DNA of 64,000 bases. Origin: Lactarius indigo. Lineage: Eukaryota > Basidiomycota > Agaricomycetes > Russulales > Russulaceae. Below are positions 27,967-37,673 of this stretch, in pieces. Numbering within the stretch: position 1 is the first letter of the stretch; each line of letters opens with the position of its first letter. The stretch lies in contig JAFKAC010000145.1 in the NCBI GenBank assembly GCA_025766275.1, positions 1 to 64,000 of the forward strand, given 5' to 3'. Below the pieces are notes generated by a model, which saw nothing but the letters and a program-made list of their open reading frames with translations, was not told the origin of the DNA and did not search any database. Made by a program: the position numbers and the translations under genes.

Positions 27967-30603
27967 ATGCCCAAAAGAAAGAGAGCAAATCATGCACGCA
28001 CCCAGAATTTCCCAAAAACCATGAGGGCCCAAGATCATGACAGGACCAGACCAGATGGTCGGTATTCCTTCTTATGAGTGATCACATGATTGACTCAACT
28101 GGCGGCAGATCCATATCCCATGATCCAGAACCTTGAAGGTGGTTATGAAATGGGCCTTGACGGTGGTGGGAGTGCCAGTGAAAGTCCCGAAATCATGGAG
28201 TTGACTGCACTGGAATGCTTCAGCTCAGTCCTCCAAAATGCACAAAGGAAAACAGCAGAAGGTGGAAAATGTGCACAGGCATCACATTACACCGGCAAGT
28301 CTGAGAGGACCAAAAGAAGACAAAAGAAGGCCCTGAGCGATCTGCAAGCCAAGGGGTTTCAGACACTACCAGACTTTTTCAGAAAGAAGGCCGAGGAAAC
28401 AGAAGCGATGACAAATTTCGAAGCCATGGTCACTGCGGCCAAAGCCAAGATCAAGGTTTTACAAGATAAAGGAGAAGAGGAAGAATCCTCTGAAGACGAG
28501 ACCAAGATCGCATCAGAGCCAGACATGTCCCAGGGAAGTGCCCCAAGAGACACGTGCAAGCCCCGAACTCCCCAATACATCCTTGAAGAACTTGAAGAAG
28601 ATTCCGATGACTCTGACAATTCCGACGAGATCGACGAGACCAGGAGTAACCCCTCTATGGGGGAGCAAGACAGCCATAAAGATGCCCAAGCCATTGTCAC
28701 GCAGATGCTCGAAGACCTTCACCACGGGAATGGCCCCAATGCTGATGGTCACCTGCACTCCACAGACAGTGCCCTAGACCTCCTTCAGGATCGTGTCGCA
28801 TTGCAGAAGGCAAGAGTTGATGTTGTCGCTATAGCCAAAGAAAAGCAGTCCAGCGACTTCATTCGGAGTCGCATCCTGGCCATGGAAGCCCTCTTGAACA
28901 TTTACCTGGACAGCGACCTGAGCTACACATGGACCGATGCCTCAATCCTTGTGGCGAAGTCTCAAGGGCATGGCACAACACGTGCGCGCACAATCCGAGG
29001 ATGGGTGCTGAAGTTTGTTCGCACCCGAGACTTGCCTCTTCACAAAATGGGCTGGAAGCGGACAACAGTGCTGGAAGACGAAGAGATATCCCAGGCAGTC
29101 CAGTCTGCACTGGCGGGGAAGGCAAAAATTGGCCCCCTTGATGCAACAGCCATGGTTGATGTTGTTTCGAGCCCGGAGATCCAGGCCTTATTTGCACGTT
29201 CAGATATTGACAAGCCTTCAATTTCAGAGCAGACAGCACAACGTTGGTTGGCAAAACTGGGGTGGCAATATGGAAAGCAACAGAATGGGATGTATATTGA
29301 CGGCCACGAGTGTGAGGATGTCGTGGAATACCGACGCGGATTTGTCGAACGATTCCAGCAATACGAAAGGTGTTTCCATATTTGGGACGATGCCGATAAC
29401 GAACTCCACCCCTCTGGTTTCCCTGTGCCAGAGGCTCAGGATCGTTTCCGTCTCGTTCTCGTAACACACGACGAATCAACTTTTTTTCAAAACGACCAGC
29501 GCAAGCATTCGTGGAATCATCAAATAAATGTGGCTCCAAAACCCAAGGGAGAAGGCCAGTCACTCATGATTTCCGACTTCTTGACAGCAGATTGGGGCCG
29601 TCTGCGCGATGACAACAGGTGTGTCCTCACCCCCCCTCCCACTTTGACACCCATTCTCTGACTTTCATAAAGGGAAGCGCGCGTCGTATTCAAGCCAGGG
29701 AAGCAGCGCGACGGCTGGTTTTCAGCCAGCAACCTGCTTGAGCAGGTAAGCCGTGCGATCAACATTTTCGAAGGCATCACAAAGGGACAGGCCCAGGGCC
29801 TGTTTCTCTTCAACAATGCCCCCAGCCATCAAAAGCGTGCAGATGATGCACTCTCGGCTCGGCTTATGGTTAAAGGTGCGTATTCTACATTTCCTTTGGC
29901 TGCGTAAGTTCACCGTTTTTTCAGCCTCAAAGGACGGCTGGGCACACCACCGAGGTGGCGCACGCATGCGCGATGGAACACTTCCTACCGGTGAATCACA
30001 GCCGCTTTACTTCCCCAACGACCACCCCTCCATGCCTGGATGGTTTAAAGGCATGGAGGTCATTATTCGTGAACGCGGGCTGTGGCCAGAGGACGGACTG
30101 CTCACACAGTGCCCGCACTTCCGTTGCCCTCCTGGTTGCACTGATTGCTGCTGCCGGCGGCTCCTTTTCACACAGCCTGACTTCGAAAATCAAAAGTCAC
30201 AGCTGCAGGAACTCATCGAGGAGCGCGGCCACTTGTGTGACTTTTACCCAAAGTATCATTGTGAACTTAATTTTATCGAGCAGTATTGGGGTGCGGCCAA
30301 GTTTCAATATCGCACAGCACCCCGATCGACTACGATCAAGGAGATGGAGAAGACGGTAAAGGAGTCTCTTGACGATGTTCCTCTCCTTCAAATTCGAAGG
30401 TATGTTTCTTTTTTGTTTTCTCAATTGTCTCCCAAACTCACACCCCATTCTCTAGGTTCGCAAATCGTTCAGCTCGTTTCATTGCCACTTACAGGGAGGG
30501 TCTGTCGGGCACACAGGCGGTTTGGGCTAATAAGAAATATCATAGTCATCGTACATTACCGCCTCAATGTATCCTAGAGGCTCAAACTACTGTGGACCCG
30601 TAG
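27967..30603 (+). CDS. DDE transposase, Tc1/mariner-like (Agaricomycete-type long form)
   Basis: Five exons: 27967-28057, 28109-29618, 29673-29875, 29925-30399 and 30456-30603. They join with consistent phases to 808 codons from ATG 27967 (MPKRKRANHA) to TAG 30601-30603. The N-terminal third is acidic and probably disordered (EEEESSEDE, EELEEDSDDSDNSDEIDE). It is followed by a helical DNA-binding part with repeated tryptophans (TTRARTIRGWVLKFVRTRDL, SEQTAQRWLAKLGWQ). The catalytic domain reads VTHDESTFFQNDQRKHSWN (first Asp), LFNNAPSHQKR (where the second Asp is expected) and CELNFIEQYWGAAK (final Glu). The second position is Asn (AAC 29812-29814) instead of Asp. A conserved cysteine group (CPPGCTDCCCRR) is typical of the family as I remember it. 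No frameshift or stop is present. Confidence 0.85.
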
Positions 30604-30650
30604 AATCAAATTTCCCAACTTTTTGATGCTCGAGACCTAGGAATTTGGCC

Positions 30651-30664
30651 GGGTCACGTGACCC
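30651..30664. repeat. 14-bp perfect palindrome near the right transposon end
   Basis: GGGTCACGTGACCC, centred on a CACGTG E-box core, lies 55 bp inside the right end. Subterminal palindromes can bind transposase or host bHLH factors; neither is shown here. Confidence 0.6.
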
Positions 30665-30679
30665 TAAACCTAGGGTTGG

Positions 30680-30719
30680 GGCTTAAGTAAGGGTTGCGGG
30701 TCCTTCATGGCGGCAGCCT
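30680..30719 (-). repeat. Right terminal inverted repeat of the transposon
   Basis: Reverse complement of the left repeat with 36/40 matches; directly followed by the TA duplication at 30720-30721. Confidence 0.92.
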
Positions 30720-30721
30720 TA

Positions 30722-31230
30722 AAGTAGGGGTATCGCCTCCGAGGGAGTCGAGTCAATGAGAGACCGGCTGACTGGGGTTCAACTGGGTGCTGCTGGTGTG
30801 CGAATGGAACACTGACACGTGGCTGTACGCCGTCGCTTTTATTACTGTACCAATTCTCTCGGAGACCATGGCCGCCAATGCACGGACATTTCTCACTCGT
30901 GCACAGCGGTTGAAATAGTTCAGCCGTAAGACTCTCATCGCAAATAAGAAACAGGAGACCTGGTTGCGAACATCAAAGATGAAGTACTCCTGCCAGGGCA
31001 GAGTACTTGGCTCAGTCAAGACTCAGTCGCGTCTCTCCCAGGTGATCAATCCACACGCCTTTCTTGTTTTGAGACGCGCCATGTACTCGAGGAAATCGCT
31101 ACTAGATCCTCCTTCGACGACGCAGCCCGCCCATTATTTGCGATGAGATCATTTATTTGGGGCCATAAGTTACATGATCATCGACTATGAGAGGGGTGGT
31201 TCCAGAGACTGGTCAGACCAAGAGCCCAGC
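30722..31230. other. Intergenic right of the transposon, no gene recognised
   Basis: About 500 bp between the transposon and the stop of the HEI10-like gene. No conserved frame. Sequence flanking the two TA copies does not form a recognisable interrupted gene. Confidence 0.4.
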
Positions 31231-32744
31231 TCAGCCCATCCTCGTTCCAGAAAAGAATGGTGTCCTCTGTCCTCCGTGCATAACAGGATCGGGGTTGCCG
31301 GTTCTAGATTGTATTCGGGGCCCGCTAGCTGTAGGAGCAGCGGGAACAAAGCGCCTTGGGTCTGGAGTCTGAGGAATGAAGCGCGGGTTCGCGCCCTGTG
31401 AAGTCGACGTCCGAGGGGTGAAGCGGCCAGATGCCATAGCCTGGTTTCCAACAAGATGCACGTCGGCCGATCCAAAAGGAGTGCTTGGTGGTAGAGGGCG
31501 CTGCATTTGATTTGGTACATCGCCGGGAGGCGGCTGACCACGAGCACGAGAAGGGAATCCCCCAGACTGCAATCCCCCATTAATCCTCTCTCGAGTAACC
31601 GAAGGGGGTGGCGGCATCATCGTGCGCATCTGCTGTTGGTATGGAGTTCCTTGTTGGGACTCTGAGGCATCTGGCTGCCCCTGCTGCGGATGCGAAGGGA
31701 CATATGTATACTGCCTGAGCAAGTGGGCGTCAAGTCGTGACCGTTAGCATGGTTCTCGCCGATTCATCCGAGGCATACCGCAATCGACTGGATAACGGAC
31801 GCCGATCGTCTGGCGAGTCCTTCGGATTTGCAGCTGTCGCATTTGAGGACCGTTGTCCGAGCACAGGTGGCTGACGGTCAGGGGGTAGAGTCAACCTGTT
31901 GGGTCCCAGGGGCGTCGTCGCTGAGCGAGGGCTCGAAAGATTCCTCCCATCAGCGCTGTGTTTGGTAAAGAACGATGAGTGTCTAACGAACTTGAAAAAA
32001 CGCTCACTTGTATGCGTCTAATCTTCGACGCTTGCCATTAGAATTTGGGGCGCTCATGGTTCCATTACTATCTATGCCAGCATACAGTCGTAATTGTTCG
32101 TTTTCCGCCCGAAGCTCTTCGACCATCCTTTCGAAGTGTCGATCGACTAACTACAACGAGCAGGGGACTCACGCACTTCCTTAAATTCTTCAGCTCTTCC
32201 CGCTCGTGCTTGACTCGTATAATAATGTCTCTCTGCTGGGCCATCTTTTCCCGTTGAAACCGGATGAGCGAAGCTAGCATATCTTGTTGAAACTGAAGTG
32301 TCTTAGTCCCAGAACTGATTGCAAATAAAATATTTGGGGACCTTGACGGCATAAGAGATAGTGTCCATCGCACGAGGTATCGAACAAAACCAGTCAGACA
32401 TAGGAGGGTCCAACTTTCGCGGCTTTCAGGTTCTTGCCAGTAATACCAAAGGTGAGACTCGCACCTCCTTTTGAAGGGGCATCATCTGTATCTGCTGACT
32501 TGCGCATACACAACATGACTGGTCAGCATCTGGGGGCAAGTTCTTGTCGATTTAACGGAGCCCTTCTAGATGATGCCGATTTACTTAGATGGACGTTGCA
32601 TATAACATGCCCACATTCGGTGAGCCAGAAAGGGACCTGAGGAGGAGCTGATGGCCCCGACGAGAAGGGTAGATGGCATTTGGAGCAAGTAACAAATTCC
32701 CAGATATCAGGATCGTTGGGCGAGGAGGAGGAAATATGGGACAT
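31231..32744 (-). CDS. RING-finger meiotic protein, HEI10/Zip3 (CCNB1IP1)-like
   Basis: Probable E3 ligase controlling crossover number at meiotic recombination sites. From ATG 32744: MSHISSSSPNDPDIWEFVTC starts the RING (CSKCHLPF...ECGHVICNVH); the first intron then joins HL to NADQSCCVCASQQIQMMPLQ, completing the Cys/His set. Next come PPMSDWFCSIPRAMDTISYA and the coiled coil KFQQDMLASLIRFQREKMAQ with QRDIIIRVKHEREELKNLRK. The rest is a Ser/Pro/Gln-rich tail ending PFFSGTRMG at 31231. This matches the fungal HEI10/Zip3 layout (RING, coiled coil, disordered tail). Other RING proteins with coiled coils are possible, but ECGHxxCxxH plus the FQQDxLASLIRF block is characteristic. Borders in the tail region 31720-32010 are approximate. 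Confidence 0.82.
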
Positions 32745-32916
32745 GCTGAGAGATGTGAGAAGCGATACGAGTAACTCTCCACCAAAACTATGACCGATAG
32801 GGTTTATCGAGTGTCTGATAAAGGTTTCATGATCCCCACGTGACCGCGATGGCGCTCATTTCGCGACCAACTGTTGACCGTGCCACGTTGGTTGCGCTAC
32901 TTCTTACCTCAGAGAT
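32745..32916. promoter_or_regulatory. Divergent promoter between HEI10-like and JmjC genes
   Basis: 172 bp between opposite start codons. It includes CCCCACGTGACC near 32835-32846, which holds a CACGTG E-box core. No other motif stands out. Confidence 0.45.
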
Positions 32917-34614
32917 ATGCCTCCGGGACCTTTCCTCACTTCTGCCGGATGGTCTACGGACGGACTCATTTCCAGGGGGTCTCGTTTCCTTAAAATACCT
33001 CGCATATCCGTTTCAGACAAGAATCTAGAAGTGGTCATCCACACACACGAGTCATCAGGCGTGCCACTCATCATTGAGGGTATGCACGAGCATCGAGCAT
33101 GGCCTGCTACCATCTTCAATACCCAATGGTTATGTGAAAATGTGCAACAACGTGAGCTCGGCAACATGGCAAGATAATTCGGTTGTGGTCACCATTTTTT
33201 GTCCAGACATTCAGGTCAGAGACGTACATAACCGTTGCGACCTCGATGTTTCCTTTGCGGAATTCATGGACCATTTAGAGTCCATCGAACCCTACGCTAG
33301 CGTTGATGGTCGGTTGTTTGATTTTTTTTTTCTTCATGGACGTTCTTTAAAATGTTCCGCAGAAACCGCCCGATGGTATGCCAAGGACATGGAATGTCCG
33401 GGTGAATGGAAAAAGTGGTTAGAAACCCTATCTCTGGTTCCCCATTGGCTTCGTCCACACGGTCCCGCCGATATCATGCAAAATCTTCCTGAATGTGTGA
33501 GTGTTTTCTTAAACGAAGTGTATGCTCTCATGTTCATGTGCGAAGGCTCGTGTAGAAACCCTGATGTGCTATCTTGGTCCAGGAGATACGTTCACGCCAT
33601 TCCACAAGGATCTATGCGCGTCCTTTGGACACAACCTCATGTGCTATGCTAAAAATGGTGCTTCTGCGTTCTGGTTTATGACTGAGACCTCCGACGCCTG
33701 GACAATGGCCATGTACCTTCAGTCCTTGGGCTACGAATTGGATATGGAGGAACATGCAATGTCAGTAAAAGAACTCGCTGCGGCCCCTTGCAGGGTCTAT
33801 ATCACCGAGCAGAAGGTTGGTGACCTGGTATTAGTGCCACCAAGAAGTTGCCATCAGGTTGTTAATCACGGTGGACTGACCATGAAAATGTCTTGGTCGC
33901 GTATGACAACCAAGAGCGCCAAGATCGCGCTGCACCATGAGCTTCCGATATACAGACGGTAAGAGGCTCTGTACTGTACCTAACATGGTGAAACATTCCC
34001 ACACCTCCCTATTAGTGTCCGCCGGGCGGAGACATACCGCGTCAAAAGTACAATACATCACACACTCCGCCGAAACACTGCGCTCCTTGAAGATCTAGCG
34101 AGGACGAAGGGCGGCAGTGTTGGCCAGTGTGCACTACAATCGCTTGAGTGACGCTTTTCGCTGATAAGGGTTACGTAGCTATGGCGCATTCCGGAAGCAA
34201 CTCGCCAACGATGTGCAGGCCTCGCTTGAACTCTTCCTAGAAATCATCCGGGATGAGTACCACCCAGATGCGGAAGTGCTGGGGCGTCTCGTGAACAACT
34301 TCAATCACAACATCTATGACACAGGAGGCTATCCAGAATTTATATGTGATTTCTGTGGTTCCGACATATTTGTTAGCTTCTTTTATTGCAAGGACTGTTC
34401 TCTCCCGGCCGAGAACTCACGCGGTGTTCGTGACGGCATGCACATATGTCCCGGATGCTATGTAGAAGGGCGCTCTTGCCGTTGCGGGGGGTTCATGGAT
34501 CCTGTCCTGTGTTGGCCCTTGCGAATCTTGTACGCTGATTATAATCGGGCTGTGCGCGCACTTGAAAGCGTCGGAGTGGACAAGTTCAGAGAAATTGGAG
34601 ACCAGTTAAGTTAA
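32917..34614 (+). CDS. JmjC-domain protein with C-terminal cysteine-rich module
   Basis: Six exons (32917-33151, 33207-33308, 33363-33496, 33546-33958, 34016-34147, 34179-34614) join to 483 codons. N-terminal GVPLIIEGMHEHRAWP is the usual entry to the JmjC fold. The core has LMCYLGPGDTFTPFHKDLC, with a His-Lys-Asp iron-binding triplet, then FGHNLMCY, and VLVPPRSCHQVVNHGG carrying the distal His. All three metal ligands are therefore present, so 2-oxoglutarate- and Fe(II)-dependent hydroxylase/demethylase activity is plausible. After a helical linker the C terminus carries CDFCGSDIFVSFFYCKDC and HICPGCYVEGRSCRCGG, a likely zinc-binding module. The combination suggests a chromatin role; the substrate is unknown. 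The third intron sits just upstream of the iron-site exon. Confidence 0.85.
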
Positions 34615-35104
34615 GTTCTATATCCTCGTTTGGTGGCTGCTAAGGTCATCTCTCTCGTACACAGTACAAGAATAACAGATAATGGCTTAATGGGTTTATT
34701 CGAGGCTGGGACTGCGATTCAGAAGGAGATAGCAGGCAAGGACTAGACTCGTGGCTGTGCCATGGTGATTACCAATTATAGTATGTCGTGACATGACAGG
34801 AGTCACGGCGCTATGCGAGAAGGTCGCCTCATGCTGCAAAATGCTGTAATCCGCAACAACCAGTGTCACCAGAGTCATTGTTTCGCGCACCTAGCTGAAG
34901 CAGGCATTCACTCGTCTGAGGCCATTCCCATTTACAACAACTCATCGGGCCAGATACTATGGCACACAGTTCATTTGTCTAGGAGAAAGGTGTCAAACAA
35001 ACAAACAATACTAGCCGCCGAAGTATCAGGTGACGGTTTCTCGAATCTGATGGGACACAAGCTTGCATTAGCCGCGCTGTCATTCCCGCACTGCCAGCCC
35101 TGAA
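34615..35104. other. Intergenic, no gene recognised
   Basis: 490 bp between two plus-strand genes. A plus-strand frame at 34813-35103 lacks any conserved feature. It probably holds a 3' UTR and a promoter. Confidence 0.4.
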
Positions 35105-37194
35105 ATGGGTCTTATATCAGGCTGGGAAGGTCCAAACCTAATGAGTGGCTGTATGTGTGGTTCACCGCCCCCTACGCAAGTCACTGATAAGGGCGTCACT
35201 ACGTCTTCATCCACCACCACCAGTCCTCATATCTATCTATCCGACGTAATGGACATGTCACACCCTCGAGATGAAAGTGGATGGAATTCCCCTCTTACCG
35301 ATATCGATCCCGAGGACAGTGTCAGTAACACAACGCTCGTTAGGGCTGGGACCCCTACACTCGGTAAGAGAGATCCCGCGACTACCAAAGAGATAACCAC
35401 GAATACGTAAGTACAGTAGACAGAGACTCCAGGAAGCCATCGGGACTACCACCATCAATTGGTTCCTCTGCAGCCTCAGTCACGGAGTCAGGGAAGCGTA
35501 AGAGGACTCATCTTGTCTTCGATGGGGTGGCCCCTCCAGCGAGGAAGCGGAAGGTTTGTATTCTCATCTGGATAGTATGGCTTACTTTCTGACTTTGTGT
35601 GGACCCAGACGACTTCAAGGATCATTCCTAGCCCAGCTCCCCTTCTAGAACCAGTGACGTCCGTGAATGAAGATGAGGCACAAACGCCTCAGCCGACTTC
35701 CACCGCCCTCGAACCTACGCTCCTCCATGTGATCACAGGACTCACTCTCGCGATTGGAGAGCAAAACAAGAGAGTCGAACAGCTCATCGAGGACAACACC
35801 CACCTCCGAGATGAGCTTGAGAATTTATCTCGGACTTTCCAGTTGTCGAAGAGGGACCTCCAAAGGGTCGAGAACACCATTCCCAAGCTGACTACGGAAT
35901 TGAAGACCAAGTTTGAAAAGATGTTGGAAAAATCCGAGAGTCGCATTCAAGGACCCATTGATCGACTTTTAGAGGAACTAGGCAGAATACGAGCTAATCC
36001 TCCAACACCCGTCCATGTCTCCAGCATCACGACTTTCCCGCAGAACACACAGTTTGTCCCTGAATCCAAACCAGAAGGCGAGGGCAGTTGGGCACCACCG
36101 GAAGATTACAACCCCCCCAGACCTATCAAACAACATTACCAAGAGAATCACGAGTCACTTGCGCAACCGGTGCGTAGTGCGTCCTACATATCCATTGCGT
36201 AGCTGATCTATCCTTGAAGCCTTCCCAAAACAATAGCTATGGTAGGGGTACCTTTCGCCATTTCCGTGGGCGAGGGCGCGGGCCACGCGGAGGGTATACC
36301 AGACACCGCCACGGTACCTACTACCCACGTTCATTCGGTCCACCCTTCCCAGAGGGGTGGGGGTGGGAGCTCGTGCGGGTTGCACCACCGGTTTCTGCTT
36401 CCGCCGTGACGCCCCTCGAGCAAGCCCAAACGCCAGTATCCACTCCAGCAACTGCCCCGACCCCGATCCCTGCACTTGTTCCTACACCTGCGTCTTTTCC
36501 TGCGCCTATACCTGCCCCCGTCGTCGCCCCTACTCCACGACGCAGCGATTCGTATCATTCCCAAGCACCGCCACCCCAGCATTCCCGTGCATATCCGCAG
36601 TCATATCCCCAATCACACGCACGCACACCCGCACACCGCGATGTCGACCCACCGAGCCCGTTGCACCCATCGCAGCGCCACCGACTCCCCCGTCCCCAAG
36701 CATACGACCACACACGCGACCGCGAGCCATCACCGCCACTGCCGCCACCGCCGCGCTCACCATCGCCCGCCCGCGAGATGTACGTAGACCGAGCGCCGCC
36801 ACGTGCGCGCTCGCCTTCGTATGTCGAGTACCGCGACGAGCGTCCAGCGCGCTCGCCGTCATACGTCGAGTGCCACCGGGATGACCGTCACGACGAGCGC
36901 TACGCGGACGACTCGCCGGTGCGGAGCGACGAGCAACAGCCGCAGCAACGCTTGGCGTCGTCGTCGTCGTCGGTATCGCCGAGCGAGCATGCGGTGCCAC
37001 ATCGCCATCGCTATCATCACGGCTATCGCCAGCTGCAGCAGCGACAACAGCAGCTGCAACAGCGGCCGCGGTGGGTGCGCGGGCGGCGGAGCAGTAGTCA
37101 GAGCCGGACTGGGAGCCGGAGCAGGAGTACGAGCCGGGGTTATGTGAGACGTGGCCCTGGCGACGACGTACGTAGCGTGCGCGGGCGGCGATAA
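35105..37194 (+). CDS. Coiled-coil protein with RGG box and Arg/Ser-rich C terminus, unrecognised
   Basis: I do not recognise an ortholog. Exons: 35105 to the donor at about 35365 (53-nt intron), then through GKRKRTHLVFDGVAPPARKR (a likely nuclear signal) to about 35554, then about 35610-36168, then about 36220-37194. The middle is a heptad-rich coiled coil (LLHVITGLTLAIGEQNKRVE and about 90 residues after it). The C-terminal ~320 residues are low complexity: FRGRGRGPRGG, a Pro/Ala/Thr tract, twin RSPSYVEYRDERPA / RSPSYVECHRDD repeats, a Gln-rich run and a final SRSRSTSRGY tail. This layout recalls RNA-binding or splicing-speckle proteins. The start is uncertain; ATGs at 35141 and 35249 are alternatives. 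The last ~90 bp of coding sequence and the 3' flank are duplicated at 39241-39735. Confidence 0.6.
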
Positions 37195-37555
37195 GACGAA
37201 GAAGAAAACGAGGAATTGAAATTGGAAAAATCACGTTTGTATTCGGCGGCGTTATCTCTGTACCATATCCATCGGCGGAGGTGGGGAAGAGCCCTTGTGC
37301 ACTGTCCTCACTGATACCCCTGCCGTTCTCGATGCTTTCTTGCTCTCTATCACATCCGATTGTTCACACGCTTTTTGACGTTCTAGTTTCTTATACCCTG
37401 CAGACGATGTACATAGGAAGTAACCGAAGTATACAGTATCAGTTGTGTCATTTGTTTGAAGGTGCCGTCATTCCTATATTCTAATTGTCGAATCCTGAAT
37501 CAGAGTGGTATCCATAAAAACATTGTACACCAGGAAAAGCCGATTAGAAACTCTA
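37105..37555 (+). repeat. Direct duplication, copy 1 (3' end of the Arg/Ser-rich gene)
   Basis: Covers the last ~90 coding bases of the Arg/Ser-rich gene and ~360 bp of its 3' flank. The same sequence with small substitutions and indels recurs at 39241-39735 in the same orientation; for example, TATTCGGCGGCGTTATCTCT is identical in both. This interval also fills the gap before the orphan gene starting at 37674. Confidence 0.85.
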
Positions 37556-37673
37556 CTGTACTTGTCACTCAGCAGCCACTCAGTCGAGATCACCGTTTGG
37601 TTATACAAGAAGTACCTTTTAGTGTACCAGGTCGAGGTTTATTAGGGTTTCCCCCGACACACTCAGTCCCTCG

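Larger units (their letters stand above)
27599..30719 (+). mobile_element. Complete Tc1/mariner-like DNA transposon (TA target duplication)
   Basis: A 3121-bp element bounded by 40-bp terminal inverted repeats (27599-27638 and 30680-30719) that agree at 36 of 40 positions; the outer 24 bases are identical. Both ends are flanked by TA (27597-27598 and 30720-30721), the target-site duplication typical of the IS630-Tc1-mariner superfamily. The interior holds one multi-exon transposase on the plus strand. The left subterminal region has a long T run near 27746 and the right one a perfect 14-bp palindrome (30651-30664). The high similarity of the ends suggests a fairly recent insertion. Confidence 0.9.

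Noticed and set aside
28859..29563. 234-codon minus-strand frame in the transposon
   Set aside because: Antisense of the transposase exon; no start context or domain.
36530..37234. 234-codon minus-strand frame rich in Ala/Arg/Val
   Set aside because: Mirror of the low-complexity Pro/Arg/Ser coding region on the plus strand.
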